Made by a program: the position numbers and the translations under genes | Part shown: positions 27,905 to 36,222 of the stretch, piece by piece | How the letters are laid out: each line of letters starts with the position of its first letter | How positions within the stretch are numbered: the first letter of the stretch is position 1 | Notes under the pieces: model-generated | The model's database searches: none | What the model was told of the DNA's origin: nothing | Seen by the model: only the letters and a program-made list of their open reading frames with translations | Assembly (NCBI RefSeq): GCF_036013955.1 | Contig: NZ_CP107903.1 | Location: 9,238,001-9,302,000, forward strand | Length of the DNA: 64,000 bases | Source of the DNA: Streptomyces sp. NBC_00459 | GTDB lineage: Bacteria > Actinomycetota > Actinomycetes > Streptomycetales > Streptomycetaceae | Reading direction: 5' to 3'

Positions 27905-28648
27905 GTGAAGCGTGGACCCCATATGAACGGTCTTCCCCAAGCGGACATCTGCGAGAAACCGGCGCTGGTCCAGGATCGCGGGCAGCATGTCCTGATCATC
28001 GCCGGCGATCCCGTGACCGTCGAACTGCTGGCGACGGCGCTGGAGTTGGCGGGCTATCTGGTCGGCACCGCAGGCTCCGGGGCCGAGGCGCTGACCCGGC
28101 TCGGGGGCTTCCGGTTCGACCTGGTGGTGCTCGACCTGGCCCTGCCGGACCTGGACGTGCTGGCGCGGCGGCATCGCGTCACCGGTGAACGCCCGGCGGT
28201 TCTCTTCCTGGCCGCCCCCGACTCCCTCGGCGCACTGCTGTCGGCGATGGGCCCGGTCGGCCGGGACTACGTGACCACGCCCTTCCGTGTCGCCGAAGTC
28301 CTGGTCCGCGTACAGGTGTTGCTGCGCGGCTGGAGCCCCGCAGGGCAGCCGAGGGCGCTGTCGTACGGAGATCTGGCCCTGGACGACGCCACCTGCGAGG
28401 CGTACCGCGGGCCGCGTCCGCTCGATCTGACTCCGGCGGAGTACCGGCTGCTGCGCCACCTCCTGGTCAACTCCGGGAAGGTGCTGTCGAAGGAACAGAT
28501 CGCCCGGCACGTGTGGGGTGAGTACCGGGGCGGCAACGCGATCGAGCAGCTCGTCTCGCGGCTGCGCCGCAAGGTGAACCAGGAGGCGCCGGTGCTGATC
28601 CACACCCGTCGGGGGTTCGGCTACTGGCTCGGTGCCGCCACTTCGTGA
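27905..28648 (+). CDS. Orphan OmpR/PhoB-family response regulator, atypical receiver
   Basis: A 247-residue two-domain regulator. Residues about 25-140 form a receiver: the phospho-acceptor Asp is in LVVLDLALPD, but the acidic pair at the start is reduced to AGDP and the conserved Lys is lost (YVTTPF where YLTKPF is expected). Residues 155-245 are a PhoB-type winged helix (LTPAEYRLLRHLLVNSGKVLSKEQIARHVWG, HTRRGFGYWL). No histidine kinase gene is adjacent. Missing Lys suggests phosphorylation-independent activity (inference). The start is uncertain: GTG 27905 or ATG 27923, both with weak ribosome-binding sites. Confidence 0.82.
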   Translation: MKRGPHMNGLPQADICEKPALVQDRGQHVLIIAGDPVTVELLATALELAGYLVGTAGSGAEALTRLGGFRFDLVVLDLALPDLDVLARRHRVTGERPAVLFLAAPDSLGALLSAMGPVGRDYVTTPFRVAEVLVRVQVLLRGWSPAGQPRALSYGDLALDDATCEAYRGPRPLDLTPAEYRLLRHLLVNSGKVLSKEQIARHVWGEYRGGNAIEQLVSRLRRKVNQEAPVLIHTRRGFGYWLGAATS

Positions 28649-28761
28649 ACGAGGGTGGGGGCGGGGCGGGTTGCACCCAGGGTCTTCCCGCTTCCCTTGC
28701 GCACCGCATCTCGATGCGTTCGATGCGTTCGATCGGCCGGGAGAGCCCCGACTGCCGAATT

Positions 28762-28791
28762 TACTTGAGTTACGCAACGAGATGGTAAACT
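28762..28791 (+). promoter_or_regulatory. MarR operator overlapping a promoter
   Basis: TACTTG-AGTTACG-CAACGA (28762-28780) is a fourth, less perfect copy of the operator seen at 27162-27269. It covers TTGAGT (28765-28770), which with TAAACT (28786-28791) may form the promoter of the second MarR gene. Confidence 0.65.
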
Positions 28792-28798
28792 TGAGGGT

Positions 28799-29320
28799 AT
28801 GTCCACACCGCCACCCAAGACCGCTCCCGCCCCGAAGGATGTGGCAGAGATCGAGCGAGCTCTCACCCGCATCTCGTATCTGCTCAGCCGTGCCCGGCAG
28901 CACGACCGTCTGATGGCCATCGCCGGAGTCCCGCTCGACCGGGCCGCCACCGCGCTCCTTCGGCAGATCGCCGACTCCGAACCGATGCGCCCCGGCGAAC
29001 TCGCCAACCGGCTCGCGGTCGAGGCCTCCCATGTCACCCGTCAGGTGCAGCAGCTCCAGAAGGCCGGATACGTCACCCGGGTTCCCGACCCCGACGACCG
29101 CCGCGCGCAGCGCATTGAGCTGACGGCGACGGGTAAGGAGGCCGTCGAGCGCGTCAGAGAGGCGAGCCGCCGCGGTATGCAGATGGCCCTCGGAGGCTGG
29201 TCCGCCGAGGAACTTCAGCAGCTCGCCGGCCTGTTCCACCGGATGGTCGACGATTTCCTCGCCTACTCCCTCGACGATGACGGCGAGGCGGGCGTCGTCG
29301 AACCCCTCCCCAGCGTCTGA
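28799..29320 (+). CDS. MarR family transcriptional regulator (paralogue 2)
   Basis: A 173-residue winged-helix regulator, a close paralogue of the protein at 27289-27813. The HTH is RPGELANRLAVEASHVTRQVQQLQKAGYVT and the wing VPDPDDRRAQRIELT. GAGG lies very close to ATG 28799. The two MarR genes flank an orphan response regulator, and all three read rightward. The shared operator suggests cross-regulation. A bidirectional hairpin ends the gene. Confidence 0.88.
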   Translation: MSTPPPKTAPAPKDVAEIERALTRISYLLSRARQHDRLMAIAGVPLDRAATALLRQIADSEPMRPGELANRLAVEASHVTRQVQQLQKAGYVTRVPDPDDRRAQRIELTATGKEAVERVREASRRGMQMALGGWSAEELQQLAGLFHRMVDDFLAYSLDDDGEAGVVEPLPSV

Positions 29321-29341
29321 CGCAGCACCTCGCGCCGTGTC

Positions 29342-29361
29342 GCACCGCGTCCGCGGTGCGA
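29342..29361. terminator. Bidirectional terminator between MarR and glycosidase genes
   Basis: Perfect arms CGCACCGC / GCGGTGCG with loop GTCC lie between convergent stop codons at 29320 and 29366. Confidence 0.7.
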
Positions 29362-29365
29362 TCGG

Positions 29366-30994
29366 TCACTCCCCGTCGAGCACCAGCTCGACCGTGTGCC
29401 GACCGGTTCCGGCCGCGGCGAGAACCGGGGCGGCCGGTCGTCCGTCCACCGTGCAGGAGCGCACCCGGTTCCCCGCGCCGGTCAGTGCGATGTCGAGGGT
29501 CATGCCCCGCCAGCGCAGCCCGCGCAGCCGGACCGACCCCCACCGCCGAGGCAGACAGGGTCTCAGCCGCACCGCGTCCGTCGAGTGCTCCAGGCCGACC
29601 AGCCCTTCGTGGACGAGGCGCAGATACGCGGTCGCCGACCAGGTCTGATGCGGCTGCGAGACGAAGTGCTCGGCTCTGCCGCTCGCGCCGCTCTGCCAGC
29701 CGCCGTCGACCGTCCCGCTCACCGAGTCGTACACCTCGTAGAAGTCGCCCCCGCTGCCTGTGACGAGGTCCGCCAAGGTCTCTACGGCACGCGCGAACGG
29801 TTCGGCCCGGCCGGCGCCGGCCGCGGCCAGTCCGTACAGGCCGTGCACCATCGGCCAGACCATCACGTTGTGCCGACCGGGTCGGCCGGCGCCGAACCGG
29901 GCGAAGTGCGGCCAGACATTGACGATGCCGTGCGGCTGCCAGTGGGTGCTGTCCAGGATCTGCCGCGCCCGCTGCCCGTCGGCCACGCCGAGCAACAGCG
30001 CGAGAGCGAGTCCGGCGCCCTCCTGCGAGGTGTCGACACGGCCGGCGGACGGACCGGCACCGTGCACGAGATACGCGTACGTGCCCGCGTCCGGCCGCCA
30101 CAGATGCCGGTCGATCGCGGTACGCAGCCGCTCGGCCGCCGCACGCCACGCCGATGCCTCCGCTGGCTTGCCCAGGGCATCGGCCATGGCCGCCAGAGCC
30201 GATCGCGCGCCGTAGTACAGGCAGTTCGTCGACAGGCACAGCAGGTCGGCGGCGTGCGGATGGTCGAGGACGAAGGACGAACGGACACCCGAGGTCCAGG
30301 GCGGATCGGGATAGCCGGAGATCCCGTCGTTCATGAACCCCGGCCCCCGGAAGAGCCCGTACGTACTGTTGAAGCTGTGCGCCTCGCGCGCCTCCATCGT
30401 GTGGACGGCCGTCTCGTGCGCCTTGGCCAGGAAGTCCCGATCGCCGGTGACCAGGTAGTGGTGCCAGGCGGCCACGATCCACACGACCTGGTCCCACCAC
30501 TGGTTGTCCTGCTGTACGACCAGTCCGCCCGGCCCTCGGTCCACCACCGACCAGAGGGTGTTGCGGCCGAGTCCCGGAGCCAGCAGGGAGGCCGCGCTCC
30601 ACGCGTTGACGGCCGCGTCCCGGGTCCATCGCTGCGGCGTCGGATAGCCGGCCCCGGCCCGTACGACGGTGCCGGGCGGGTCGGTGAGCAGCCCCGCCCT
30701 GTCGTAGACCGCCGGATCCGCCCTGATGGTGTTGCGGTCGGACATGTCCGTCAGCGCGGACGCGTAGAGCCTGCCCAGTCGGCGCTGGGTGGCCGGGTCG
30801 TCGAAGGTGAGTGTGGGCATGGTGAACCCGATCGTGGGGGCCACGGCACGGGCGGTGGCCGGGGCTGGGGCGGCACCGACGCCGGCCGCCGTGAGCGCCG
30901 TACCGCTCGCGGCCTTGAGAAACCCCCGTCGGCGAACCGGGGCTCCCTTGCCGTCCCGGTCACCGGTGTCCTGCTCCGCAGCCGCCATGCTCAT
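29366..30994 (-). CDS. Tat-secreted six-hairpin glycosidase-like protein
   Basis: A 542-residue exported protein. The N-terminus carries a twin-arginine signal (RRRGFLKAASGTALTAAG, then an Ala-rich h-region). The mature part looks like an (alpha/alpha)6-barrel glycoside hydrolase: WTRDAAVNAWSAASLL, DNQWWDQVVWIVAAWHHYLVTGD, HNVMVWPMVHGLYGLAA and HQTWSATAYLRLV are helix-turn motifs with the Trp-Asp pairs common to trehalase, glucoamylase and rhamnosidase-type clans. A short beta domain follows from about residue 480 (RPCLPRRWGSVRLRGLRWRG). The substrate cannot be named. ATG 30994 is chosen for its good Shine-Dalgarno (GGCGAGGA) and position before the Tat motif. Confidence 0.75.
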   Translation of the reverse strand: MSMAAAEQDTGDRDGKGAPVRRRGFLKAASGTALTAAGVGAAPAPATARAVAPTIGFTMPTLTFDDPATQRRLGRLYASALTDMSDRNTIRADPAVYDRAGLLTDPPGTVVRAGAGYPTPQRWTRDAAVNAWSAASLLAPGLGRNTLWSVVDRGPGGLVVQQDNQWWDQVVWIVAAWHHYLVTGDRDFLAKAHETAVHTMEAREAHSFNSTYGLFRGPGFMNDGISGYPDPPWTSGVRSSFVLDHPHAADLLCLSTNCLYYGARSALAAMADALGKPAEASAWRAAAERLRTAIDRHLWRPDAGTYAYLVHGAGPSAGRVDTSQEGAGLALALLLGVADGQRARQILDSTHWQPHGIVNVWPHFARFGAGRPGRHNVMVWPMVHGLYGLAAAGAGRAEPFARAVETLADLVTGSGGDFYEVYDSVSGTVDGGWQSGASGRAEHFVSQPHQTWSATAYLRLVHEGLVGLEHSTDAVRLRPCLPRRWGSVRLRGLRWRGMTLDIALTGAGNRVRSCTVDGRPAAPVLAAAGTGRHTVELVLDGE

Positions 30995-31129
30995 TCCTCG
31001 CCGCTCCTTGTTCACGTCCCGCGAGCCGTGTGCCTCCCGAAGCCTGGAGAACGACGGCACCGCCCGGTCGGTGACGCGGCGAGGGCACTCCTGTCGGTGG
31101 GGTGCTCGCGGGCGGCGGTTGCCGGCGGC

Positions 31130-31903
31130 TCAGGCGATGCCCCCGTTGGCACGCAACACCTGGCCGTTGACCCAGTGGCCGGCCGGGCCGACCAGGAAGG
31201 ACACGACCGAGGCGATGTCCTGAGGCGTGCCCAGGCGTTCCAGCGGCGGCTGGGCGGCCAGGCGGGCGACGGTCTCCTCGTCCTTCCCGTCGAGGAACAG
31301 GTCGGTGGCCGTCGGTCCGGGCGCGACGGCGTTGACGGTGATGTCCCGGCCGCGCATCTCCCGGGCGAGGATCAGCGTGAGGGCCTCGACGGCGCCCTTG
31401 CTCGCCGCGTAGGCGCCGTAGCCGGGGAAGGACAGGCCGAGAACCGACGTGGAGAAGTTGACGAGCGCTCCGCCCGGCCGCAGCCGCCGTGCCGCCTCCC
31501 GGTCGACGACGAACGTGCCCCGGATGTTGGTGCGGTGGACGGCGTCGAGCTCGTCCAGGTCGAGTTCGGCTATCGGGGACAGAGCCATCCGGCCGGCCGC
31601 GTGGACGACGGCGTCGACGCCTCCGTACGTGCTCTCCGCGAGGTCGAACAGGGCGCTCACGTCGGCCTCGTCGGCGACATCGGCGCGGGCGGAGCGCGCG
31701 GCGCCGCCGGCGGCCTCGATGGTGTGCACGGCGTCCTCGGCGGCCTCCTTGTTGCCTGCGTAGCCGACCACCACGGCGAAACCGTCGGCGGCGAGCTGCT
31801 GGGCCACCTGCCGCCCTATCCCGCGCGAGCCGCCGGTGACGATCGCGACGCGGGGGCCGGTGCGGGGAGTGCCGGACGGGGTGGTGCTGGTCCGAGAGGT
31901 CAT
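31130..31903 (-). CDS. SDR family oxidoreductase
   Basis: A 257-residue short-chain dehydrogenase. The cofactor motif is VTGGSRGIG, the NAG-like motif is VVHAAGR, and the active site has Ser in NFSTSVLG and YAASK. The C-terminus GHWVNGQVLRANGGIA fits 3-ketoacyl reductase or glucose-dehydrogenase-like SDRs. ATG 31903 has AAGGGATCC upstream and is preferred to ATG 31921. It is divergent from a TetR regulator across the 22-bp iteron array, which strongly suggests direct repression. Confidence 0.9.
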   Translation of the reverse strand: MTSRTSTTPSGTPRTGPRVAIVTGGSRGIGRQVAQQLAADGFAVVVGYAGNKEAAEDAVHTIEAAGGAARSARADVADEADVSALFDLAESTYGGVDAVVHAAGRMALSPIAELDLDELDAVHRTNIRGTFVVDREAARRLRPGGALVNFSTSVLGLSFPGYGAYAASKGAVEALTLILAREMRGRDITVNAVAPGPTATDLFLDGKDEETVARLAAQPPLERLGTPQDIASVVSFLVGPAGHWVNGQVLRANGGIA

Positions 31904-31926
31904 GACGGATCCCTTCGTCATCGCTT

Positions 31927-32007
31927 CGTATCGACGTTACGGTTGATTCGTATCGACGGTATCACGGAATCGTAGCGACGATAAAGGGTGCTCGTAACGT
32001 CGCTACG
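31927..32007. repeat. Four 22-bp-spaced iterons, TetR operator array
   Basis: CGTA-N-CG-N-CG occurs at 31927, 31949, 31971 and 31993, exactly 22 bp apart. Copies 1 and 4 are full palindromes, CGTA-N7-TACG (31927-31941 and 31993-32007); copies 2 and 3 have degenerate right arms. The array fills the gap between the SDR gene and the TetR gene. Confidence 0.85.
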
Positions 32008-32026
32008 AATGTCGTACCGTGAAGGC

Positions 32027-32740
32027 ATGGACGCGAGAGAGAAGATCCTGGACGCCGCCACGGAGTTGCTGGGCCGGGCGTCGGCAGCCGATGTGTCGAC
32101 GCGGGCCGTGTGCGAGGCGGCGGGCGTGGGGGCGCCGATGCTCTACCGGCTCTTCGGCGACAAGGCGGGGCTGCTCGCCGCAGTGGTCGACCGGGGATTC
32201 GAGCAGTACCTCGCGTCCAAGCGCGCCGCCCGGCCCAGCGACGACCCGGTCGCCGACCTCAAGCGCGGCTGGGACAACCACATGCGCTTCGCGCTGGACC
32301 ACCCGAACCACTACCGCCTCATGTACTCGCCCGAGCTCACCACGCCCCCAGCCGCCGCGAATGAGGCCCACGCCCTGCTGCACGGCGTGCTGGAGCGGTG
32401 CGCGGCGGCCGGGCTGCTGACCGTCCCTCCGGAGGCCGCCACCCGGGTCGTCATGGCGGCGAACGTCGGCGCGGCCCTGTCCATGCTCACCAGGCCGGAG
32501 CAGTACCCCGACATCCGGTTCGCCGCCCGCCTGCGGGACTCGGTGATCGACTCCGTCACCCGCCCCGCCGACACCGGCGAACCGCGCGACACCGGCCGGG
32601 AGAGCGCGGTACCGGCGGCGGCGGCCACCCTCGCCGCCCGGCTGCGCGCCGAACCCCCGCAGCGGCTCACCGTGGTCGAGGCGGCCCTCCTGCAGCAGTG
32701 GCTGGGAACGCTCGCCGATTCCGGCGAGCCCACGGCCTGA
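32027..32740 (+). CDS. TetR/AcrR family transcriptional regulator
   Basis: A 237-residue repressor. The HTH is STRAVCEAAGVGAPMLYRLFGDKAGLLAAVVD. The C-terminal ligand domain (HMRFALDHPNHYRLMYSPE) matches the TetR_C_25/WHG-like group with the HPxxYRLMF pattern. GAAGG precedes ATG 32027. It is divergent from the SDR gene with shared 22-bp iterons, so autoregulation and SDR repression are likely. The downstream DoxX-peroxiredoxin pair has a different palindrome. Confidence 0.88.
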   Translation: MDAREKILDAATELLGRASAADVSTRAVCEAAGVGAPMLYRLFGDKAGLLAAVVDRGFEQYLASKRAARPSDDPVADLKRGWDNHMRFALDHPNHYRLMYSPELTTPPAAANEAHALLHGVLERCAAAGLLTVPPEAATRVVMAANVGAALSMLTRPEQYPDIRFAARLRDSVIDSVTRPADTGEPRDTGRESAVPAAAATLAARLRAEPPQRLTVVEAALLQQWLGTLADSGEPTA

Positions 32741-32772
32741 CCACGGGAGACAGTCGAACACCCCCCTCTCGA

Positions 32773-32796
32773 ACTGGATTTACCGTCCAGTAGGAT
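32773..32796 (+). promoter_or_regulatory. Operator palindrome overlapping the doxX promoter
   Basis: ACTGGA-TTTACCG-TCCAGT (32773-32791) is a perfect inverted repeat abutting a -10-like TAGGAT (32791-32796). It resembles sites bound by TetR-family repressors, so DoxX and the peroxiredoxin are probably repressed by a regulator not identified here. Confidence 0.6.
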
Positions 32797-32824
32797 CGCC
32801 CGGCACACCATCCGAGGAGGAAGC

Positions 32825-33205
32825 GTGCCCCGGTCCCAACGTTCACCCCTGCTGCTCGCCGGTCTGCTGGCCGCCGCAGGTGTCACCCACTTCGTCGCGC
32901 CCCGCACGTTCGACGCGATCGTGCCGCGCTCGCTGCCGGGCACACCCAGGACCTGGACGTACGCCAGTGGCGCCGCCGAACTCGCACTCGCGGCCGGGAT
33001 CGCGCTGCCGCGTACCCGGCGGGTCGCCGCGCTGGCCACGGCGGGCTTCTTCGTCGGGGTCTTCCCGGCCAACGTGAAGATGGCCGTCGACTGGCGGAAC
33101 AGGCCCGCCGCCCTGCGGGCCGGAGCCATCGGGCGGCTGCCGCTCCAGGTTCCGCTCGTCCTGTGGGCACGCAGTGTCGCGAAGAACGGAGAGGTCCGGT
33201 CATGA
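32825..33205 (+). CDS. DoxX family membrane protein
   Basis: A 126-residue protein with four hydrophobic segments (LLLAGLLAAAGVTHF; TYASGAAELALAAGIALP; VAALATAGFFVGVFPANVKM; LPLQVPLVLWA). HF...P near the first helix and AELALA, VFPANVKMA match the DoxX/DUF4267-like group. GAGGAGGA is ideally placed before GTG 32825. Its stop overlaps the ATG of the peroxiredoxin gene (ATGA). Family knowledge: DoxX proteins act in membrane redox or stress complexes, which fits the partner. Confidence 0.85.
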   Translation: MPRSQRSPLLLAGLLAAAGVTHFVAPRTFDAIVPRSLPGTPRTWTYASGAAELALAAGIALPRTRRVAALATAGFFVGVFPANVKMAVDWRNRPAALRAGAIGRLPLQVPLVLWARSVAKNGEVRS

Positions 33206-33666
33206 CAAAGGTGAACGTCGGGGACAAGATCGAGGACTTCGAGCTGCCCGACGAGAGCGGAGCGCCGCGTCGGCTGTCCGAACTGCTCGTCGACGGGCCG
33301 ATCGTTCTCTTCTTCTATCCCGCTGCCCTGACTCCCGGCTGCACCGCCGAGGCCTGTCACTTCCGGGACCTGGCCGCCGAGTTCGCCGCCGTAGGCGCGC
33401 GGCCGGTGGGCATCAGCGGTGACTCCGTCGACCGCCAGCAGGAGTTCGCGCAGAGCCACACGCTCGGCATGCCGCTGCTGTCGGACGCCGACGGGACGGT
33501 CCGTGAGCTGTTCGGCGTCAAGCGCGGGTTCTCGGTGCTGCCCACCAAGCGGGTCACCTTCGTCATAGCCCAGGACCGGACGGTCCTGGAGGTCGTGACG
33601 AGCGAGCTGAGGATGAACACCCACGCGGACCGTGCTCTCGCCGCACTCCGCGCCCACAAGGGCTGA
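33202..33666 (+). CDS. Peroxiredoxin (BCP/PrxQ type)
   Basis: A 154-residue thiol peroxidase of the AhpC/TSA superfamily. FYPAALTPGCTAEACHF holds the peroxidatic Cys in TPGC and a second Cys five residues later, the arrangement of PrxQ/BCP enzymes that form an intramolecular disulfide. It reduces hydrogen peroxide or organic peroxides using thioredoxin-type donors. It is translationally coupled to the DoxX gene. A G/C-rich hairpin follows (33684-33711). Confidence 0.92.
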   Translation: MTKVNVGDKIEDFELPDESGAPRRLSELLVDGPIVLFFYPAALTPGCTAEACHFRDLAAEFAAVGARPVGISGDSVDRQQEFAQSHTLGMPLLSDADGTVRELFGVKRGFSVLPTKRVTFVIAQDRTVLEVVTSELRMNTHADRALAALRAHKG

Positions 33667-33683
33667 CGCGCTCCTGAGCTGGT

Positions 33684-33711
33684 CCTGGCCGCCCGCAGCG
33701 GGGCGGTCAGG
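33684..33711 (+). terminator. Terminator after the peroxiredoxin gene
   Basis: CCTGGCCGCCC pairs with GGGGCGGTCAGG, with one or two mismatches, around a short loop 18 nt beyond the stop codon. Confidence 0.55.
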
Positions 33712-33779
33712 AGGGGTTGCCGGGCCGGGGTGGGTCGTCGGGGTTGATGCCCCGGGGCCCAGGGACCATCCTGGGGCGT

Positions 33780-36149
33780 ATGAAACAAGTCGCCGCCGCG
33801 GTGATCATCGATGCCCGAGGCATGGTGACGGGATGGAGCGAGGGTGCCCGGCGGCTGACGGGGCACGCGGCGGAGGCCGTCGTCGGACGCCCGGCCGCGG
33901 ACCTCCTCGCCGAGGACCCGCCGCCGACGGCGATGACCGAGCTGGCCGGTGTGGTCGCGCTCCGCCACCGGGACGGCCACCGCGTCGAACTCACCGTCAG
34001 CGCGTGCGCCGTACTGGGCGCGGACGGCGAGGCGCGGGGATTCGTCGTCACGGCCCTCCCCGAACCTGCGGCGCCCGAGCCGCAGCCGGTCGTACAGGGG
34101 CCCGCCTCGCTGGAGCGGGCCATCCGGCAGGCCTCCGTGTCGATGTCCGCCTTCGACACGAACCAGCGCTACACGTGGCTCAACGACGCCGCCTGCGATC
34201 TGATGGGGGTCGAGGAACAGACCCTGATCGGGCAGTTCTACGCGGACGGGAACATCGTGCCCGACGACCGGATCAGCGAGGGATTCCTGCTCAACCTGCG
34301 CGAGGTCACCCGCACAGGCGTCCCCGTCCGCTACGAGACCTTCGGCAAGGACGCGGACGACGGCCGGGAACACGCGTGGAGCATGGAGATGTGGCCGGTC
34401 CGCGACGACCTGGGTGCCGTCGTCTCCGTGGGCATCGCCGCGTTCGACAGCAGCGAACAGCACTGGTCGCGGCGGCGGCTCGCCCTGCTCAACGAGGCGG
34501 CCGCGGCCATCGGGACCACCCTCGACGTCGTGCGCACCGCCGAGGAACTCGTCGAACTCGTCGTGCCCCGGTTCGCCGACTTCGTCAGCGTCGACCTGCT
34601 CGACTGGGTGCTCGGCGCGGAGGAGCCCACGCCCGCACAGGCCGACGAGGTCGTACTGCACCGGGTCGCCCACGGATCCGTCACCGAGGGCACACCCGAG
34701 GCCGTCATCGCGCTGGGTGCGAAGGACACCTATCCGCCGTCCACCCCGCCCGTGCGGGCGATCGCGGAAGGCCGGGCGGTACTCGGACGGGTCGGCGAGC
34801 GGGCGTTCGACGAGTGGGTGGCGGAGCGCAACGCCCGCGAGCCCGTCGGTCGCCCGTACCGCAAGGGCGTCCACTCCATGGTCACCGTGCCGCTGCGGGC
34901 CCGCGGCACCACCCTGGGCGTCGCGGTCTTCCTGCGCATCGGCCGACCCGACCCCTACACCGAGGACGACGTCGTCCTAGCCGAGGAACTGACCAGTCGC
35001 GCCGCCGTCTGTGTCGACAACGCCCGCCGCTTCGCCCGCGAGCGCACGACCGCGCTGGCCCTGCAACACAGCCTGCTGCCCCGGGGGCTGCCAGGCCAGG
35101 CCGCGGTCGAGGTCGCCCACCGCTACCTGCCCTGCGGATCGGTGGCCGGCATCGGCGGCGACTGGTTCGACGTCATCCCGCTGTCGGGCAGCCGGGTCGC
35201 CCTCTGCGTCGGCGACGTCGTCGGACACGGCATCCAGTCCTCCGCGACCATGGGACGGCTCCGCACGGCCGTACGGACCCTCGCGGACGTCGATCTGCCG
35301 CCGGACGAGCTCCTCACCCACCTCGACGACCTGGTCACGCATCTGGCCGACGAGGAGGACGGTGCGGACGTCGCCGAACTGGGCGCCACCTGCCTCTACG
35401 CCGTCTACGACCCGGTCTCGCGCCGGCTGACCCTCGCCTCCGCCGGGCACCCGCCGCCCGCCTTCGTTCCGCCCGGCGGTGTCGCCGAGCTGATCGAGGT
35501 GACGGCGGGACCGCCGCTCGGCGTGGGCGGCCTGCCCTTCGAGGCGACCGAGCTGAAACTGCCCGAGGGCTCACTCCTCGCCCTCTACACGGACGGACTG
35601 ATCGAGGACCGCGACCGGGACATCGACCACGCCACCGCCGAGCTGTGCCGCGCGCTGAACCTGCCCGGAGCCTCGCTCGACGCCGTGTGCGACGCCGTGC
35701 TCAAGGCCGTGCTGCCCGAGCAGCCCGGCGACGACGTGGCCCTGCTGCTCGCCCGCACGCACGCACTGGGCGCCGGCCGGGTGGCCACCTGGGACGTCCC
35801 GCCGGACCCCGCGCACGTGGCCGTCACCCGTCAGTCCGCCATGGAGCAACTGGCCGCCTGGGGGCTGGAGGAGGAGGCCTTCGTCACCGAACTCGTCGTC
35901 AGTGAACTGGTCACCAACGCCATCCGGTACGGCGAACCGCCCATCCAGCTGCGGCTGATCCGCGACCGCGCCCTCATCGTCGAGGTCTCCGACGGCAGCT
36001 CCACCTCACCGCACCTGCGCCGCGCGCACGTCTACGACGAGGGCGGCCGTGGTCTGCTGCTCGTCGCCCAGCTCACCCAGCGCTGGGGCAGCCGCCAGAC
36101 GGGCACCGGCAAGACGATCTGGGCGGAGCAGCCGCTGCCGACGGAGTAG
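33780..36149 (+). CDS. PAS-PAS-GAF-SpoIIE phosphatase with C-terminal HATPase
   Basis: A 789-residue multidomain signalling protein. PAS-like domains span about 1-100 and 120-235, a GAF domain 245-420, and a PP2C/SpoIIE phosphatase 435-650 with metal-binding Asp in GGDWFDVIPL and CVGDVVGHGIQSSATM. A RsbW-type HATPase spans 665-789 (ELVVSELVTNAIRYGEPP with the N-box Asn; DEGGRGLLLVAQL as G1). It could both dephosphorylate an anti-anti-sigma factor and act as an anti-sigma kinase. No membrane segment is present. Streptomyces have dozens of these. The start has only a weak Shine-Dalgarno. Confidence 0.92.
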   Translation: MKQVAAAVIIDARGMVTGWSEGARRLTGHAAEAVVGRPAADLLAEDPPPTAMTELAGVVALRHRDGHRVELTVSACAVLGADGEARGFVVTALPEPAAPEPQPVVQGPASLERAIRQASVSMSAFDTNQRYTWLNDAACDLMGVEEQTLIGQFYADGNIVPDDRISEGFLLNLREVTRTGVPVRYETFGKDADDGREHAWSMEMWPVRDDLGAVVSVGIAAFDSSEQHWSRRRLALLNEAAAAIGTTLDVVRTAEELVELVVPRFADFVSVDLLDWVLGAEEPTPAQADEVVLHRVAHGSVTEGTPEAVIALGAKDTYPPSTPPVRAIAEGRAVLGRVGERAFDEWVAERNAREPVGRPYRKGVHSMVTVPLRARGTTLGVAVFLRIGRPDPYTEDDVVLAEELTSRAAVCVDNARRFARERTTALALQHSLLPRGLPGQAAVEVAHRYLPCGSVAGIGGDWFDVIPLSGSRVALCVGDVVGHGIQSSATMGRLRTAVRTLADVDLPPDELLTHLDDLVTHLADEEDGADVAELGATCLYAVYDPVSRRLTLASAGHPPPAFVPPGGVAELIEVTAGPPLGVGGLPFEATELKLPEGSLLALYTDGLIEDRDRDIDHATAELCRALNLPGASLDAVCDAVLKAVLPEQPGDDVALLLARTHALGAGRVATWDVPPDPAHVAVTRQSAMEQLAAWGLEEEAFVTELVVSELVTNAIRYGEPPIQLRLIRDRALIVEVSDGSSTSPHLRRAHVYDEGGRGLLLVAQLTQRWGSRQTGTGKTIWAEQPLPTE

Positions 36150-36222
36150 ATCCGCAAGGGATCCGAACCCGGCCGAGCGGTCCTGTCGTGTGATCCGGCC
36201 GGGTGGTCCGTTCAGCGACCGG

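Noticed and set aside
32140..33657. Leftward open frame across the TetR, DoxX and peroxiredoxin genes
   Set aside because: Shadow of three well-supported rightward genes.
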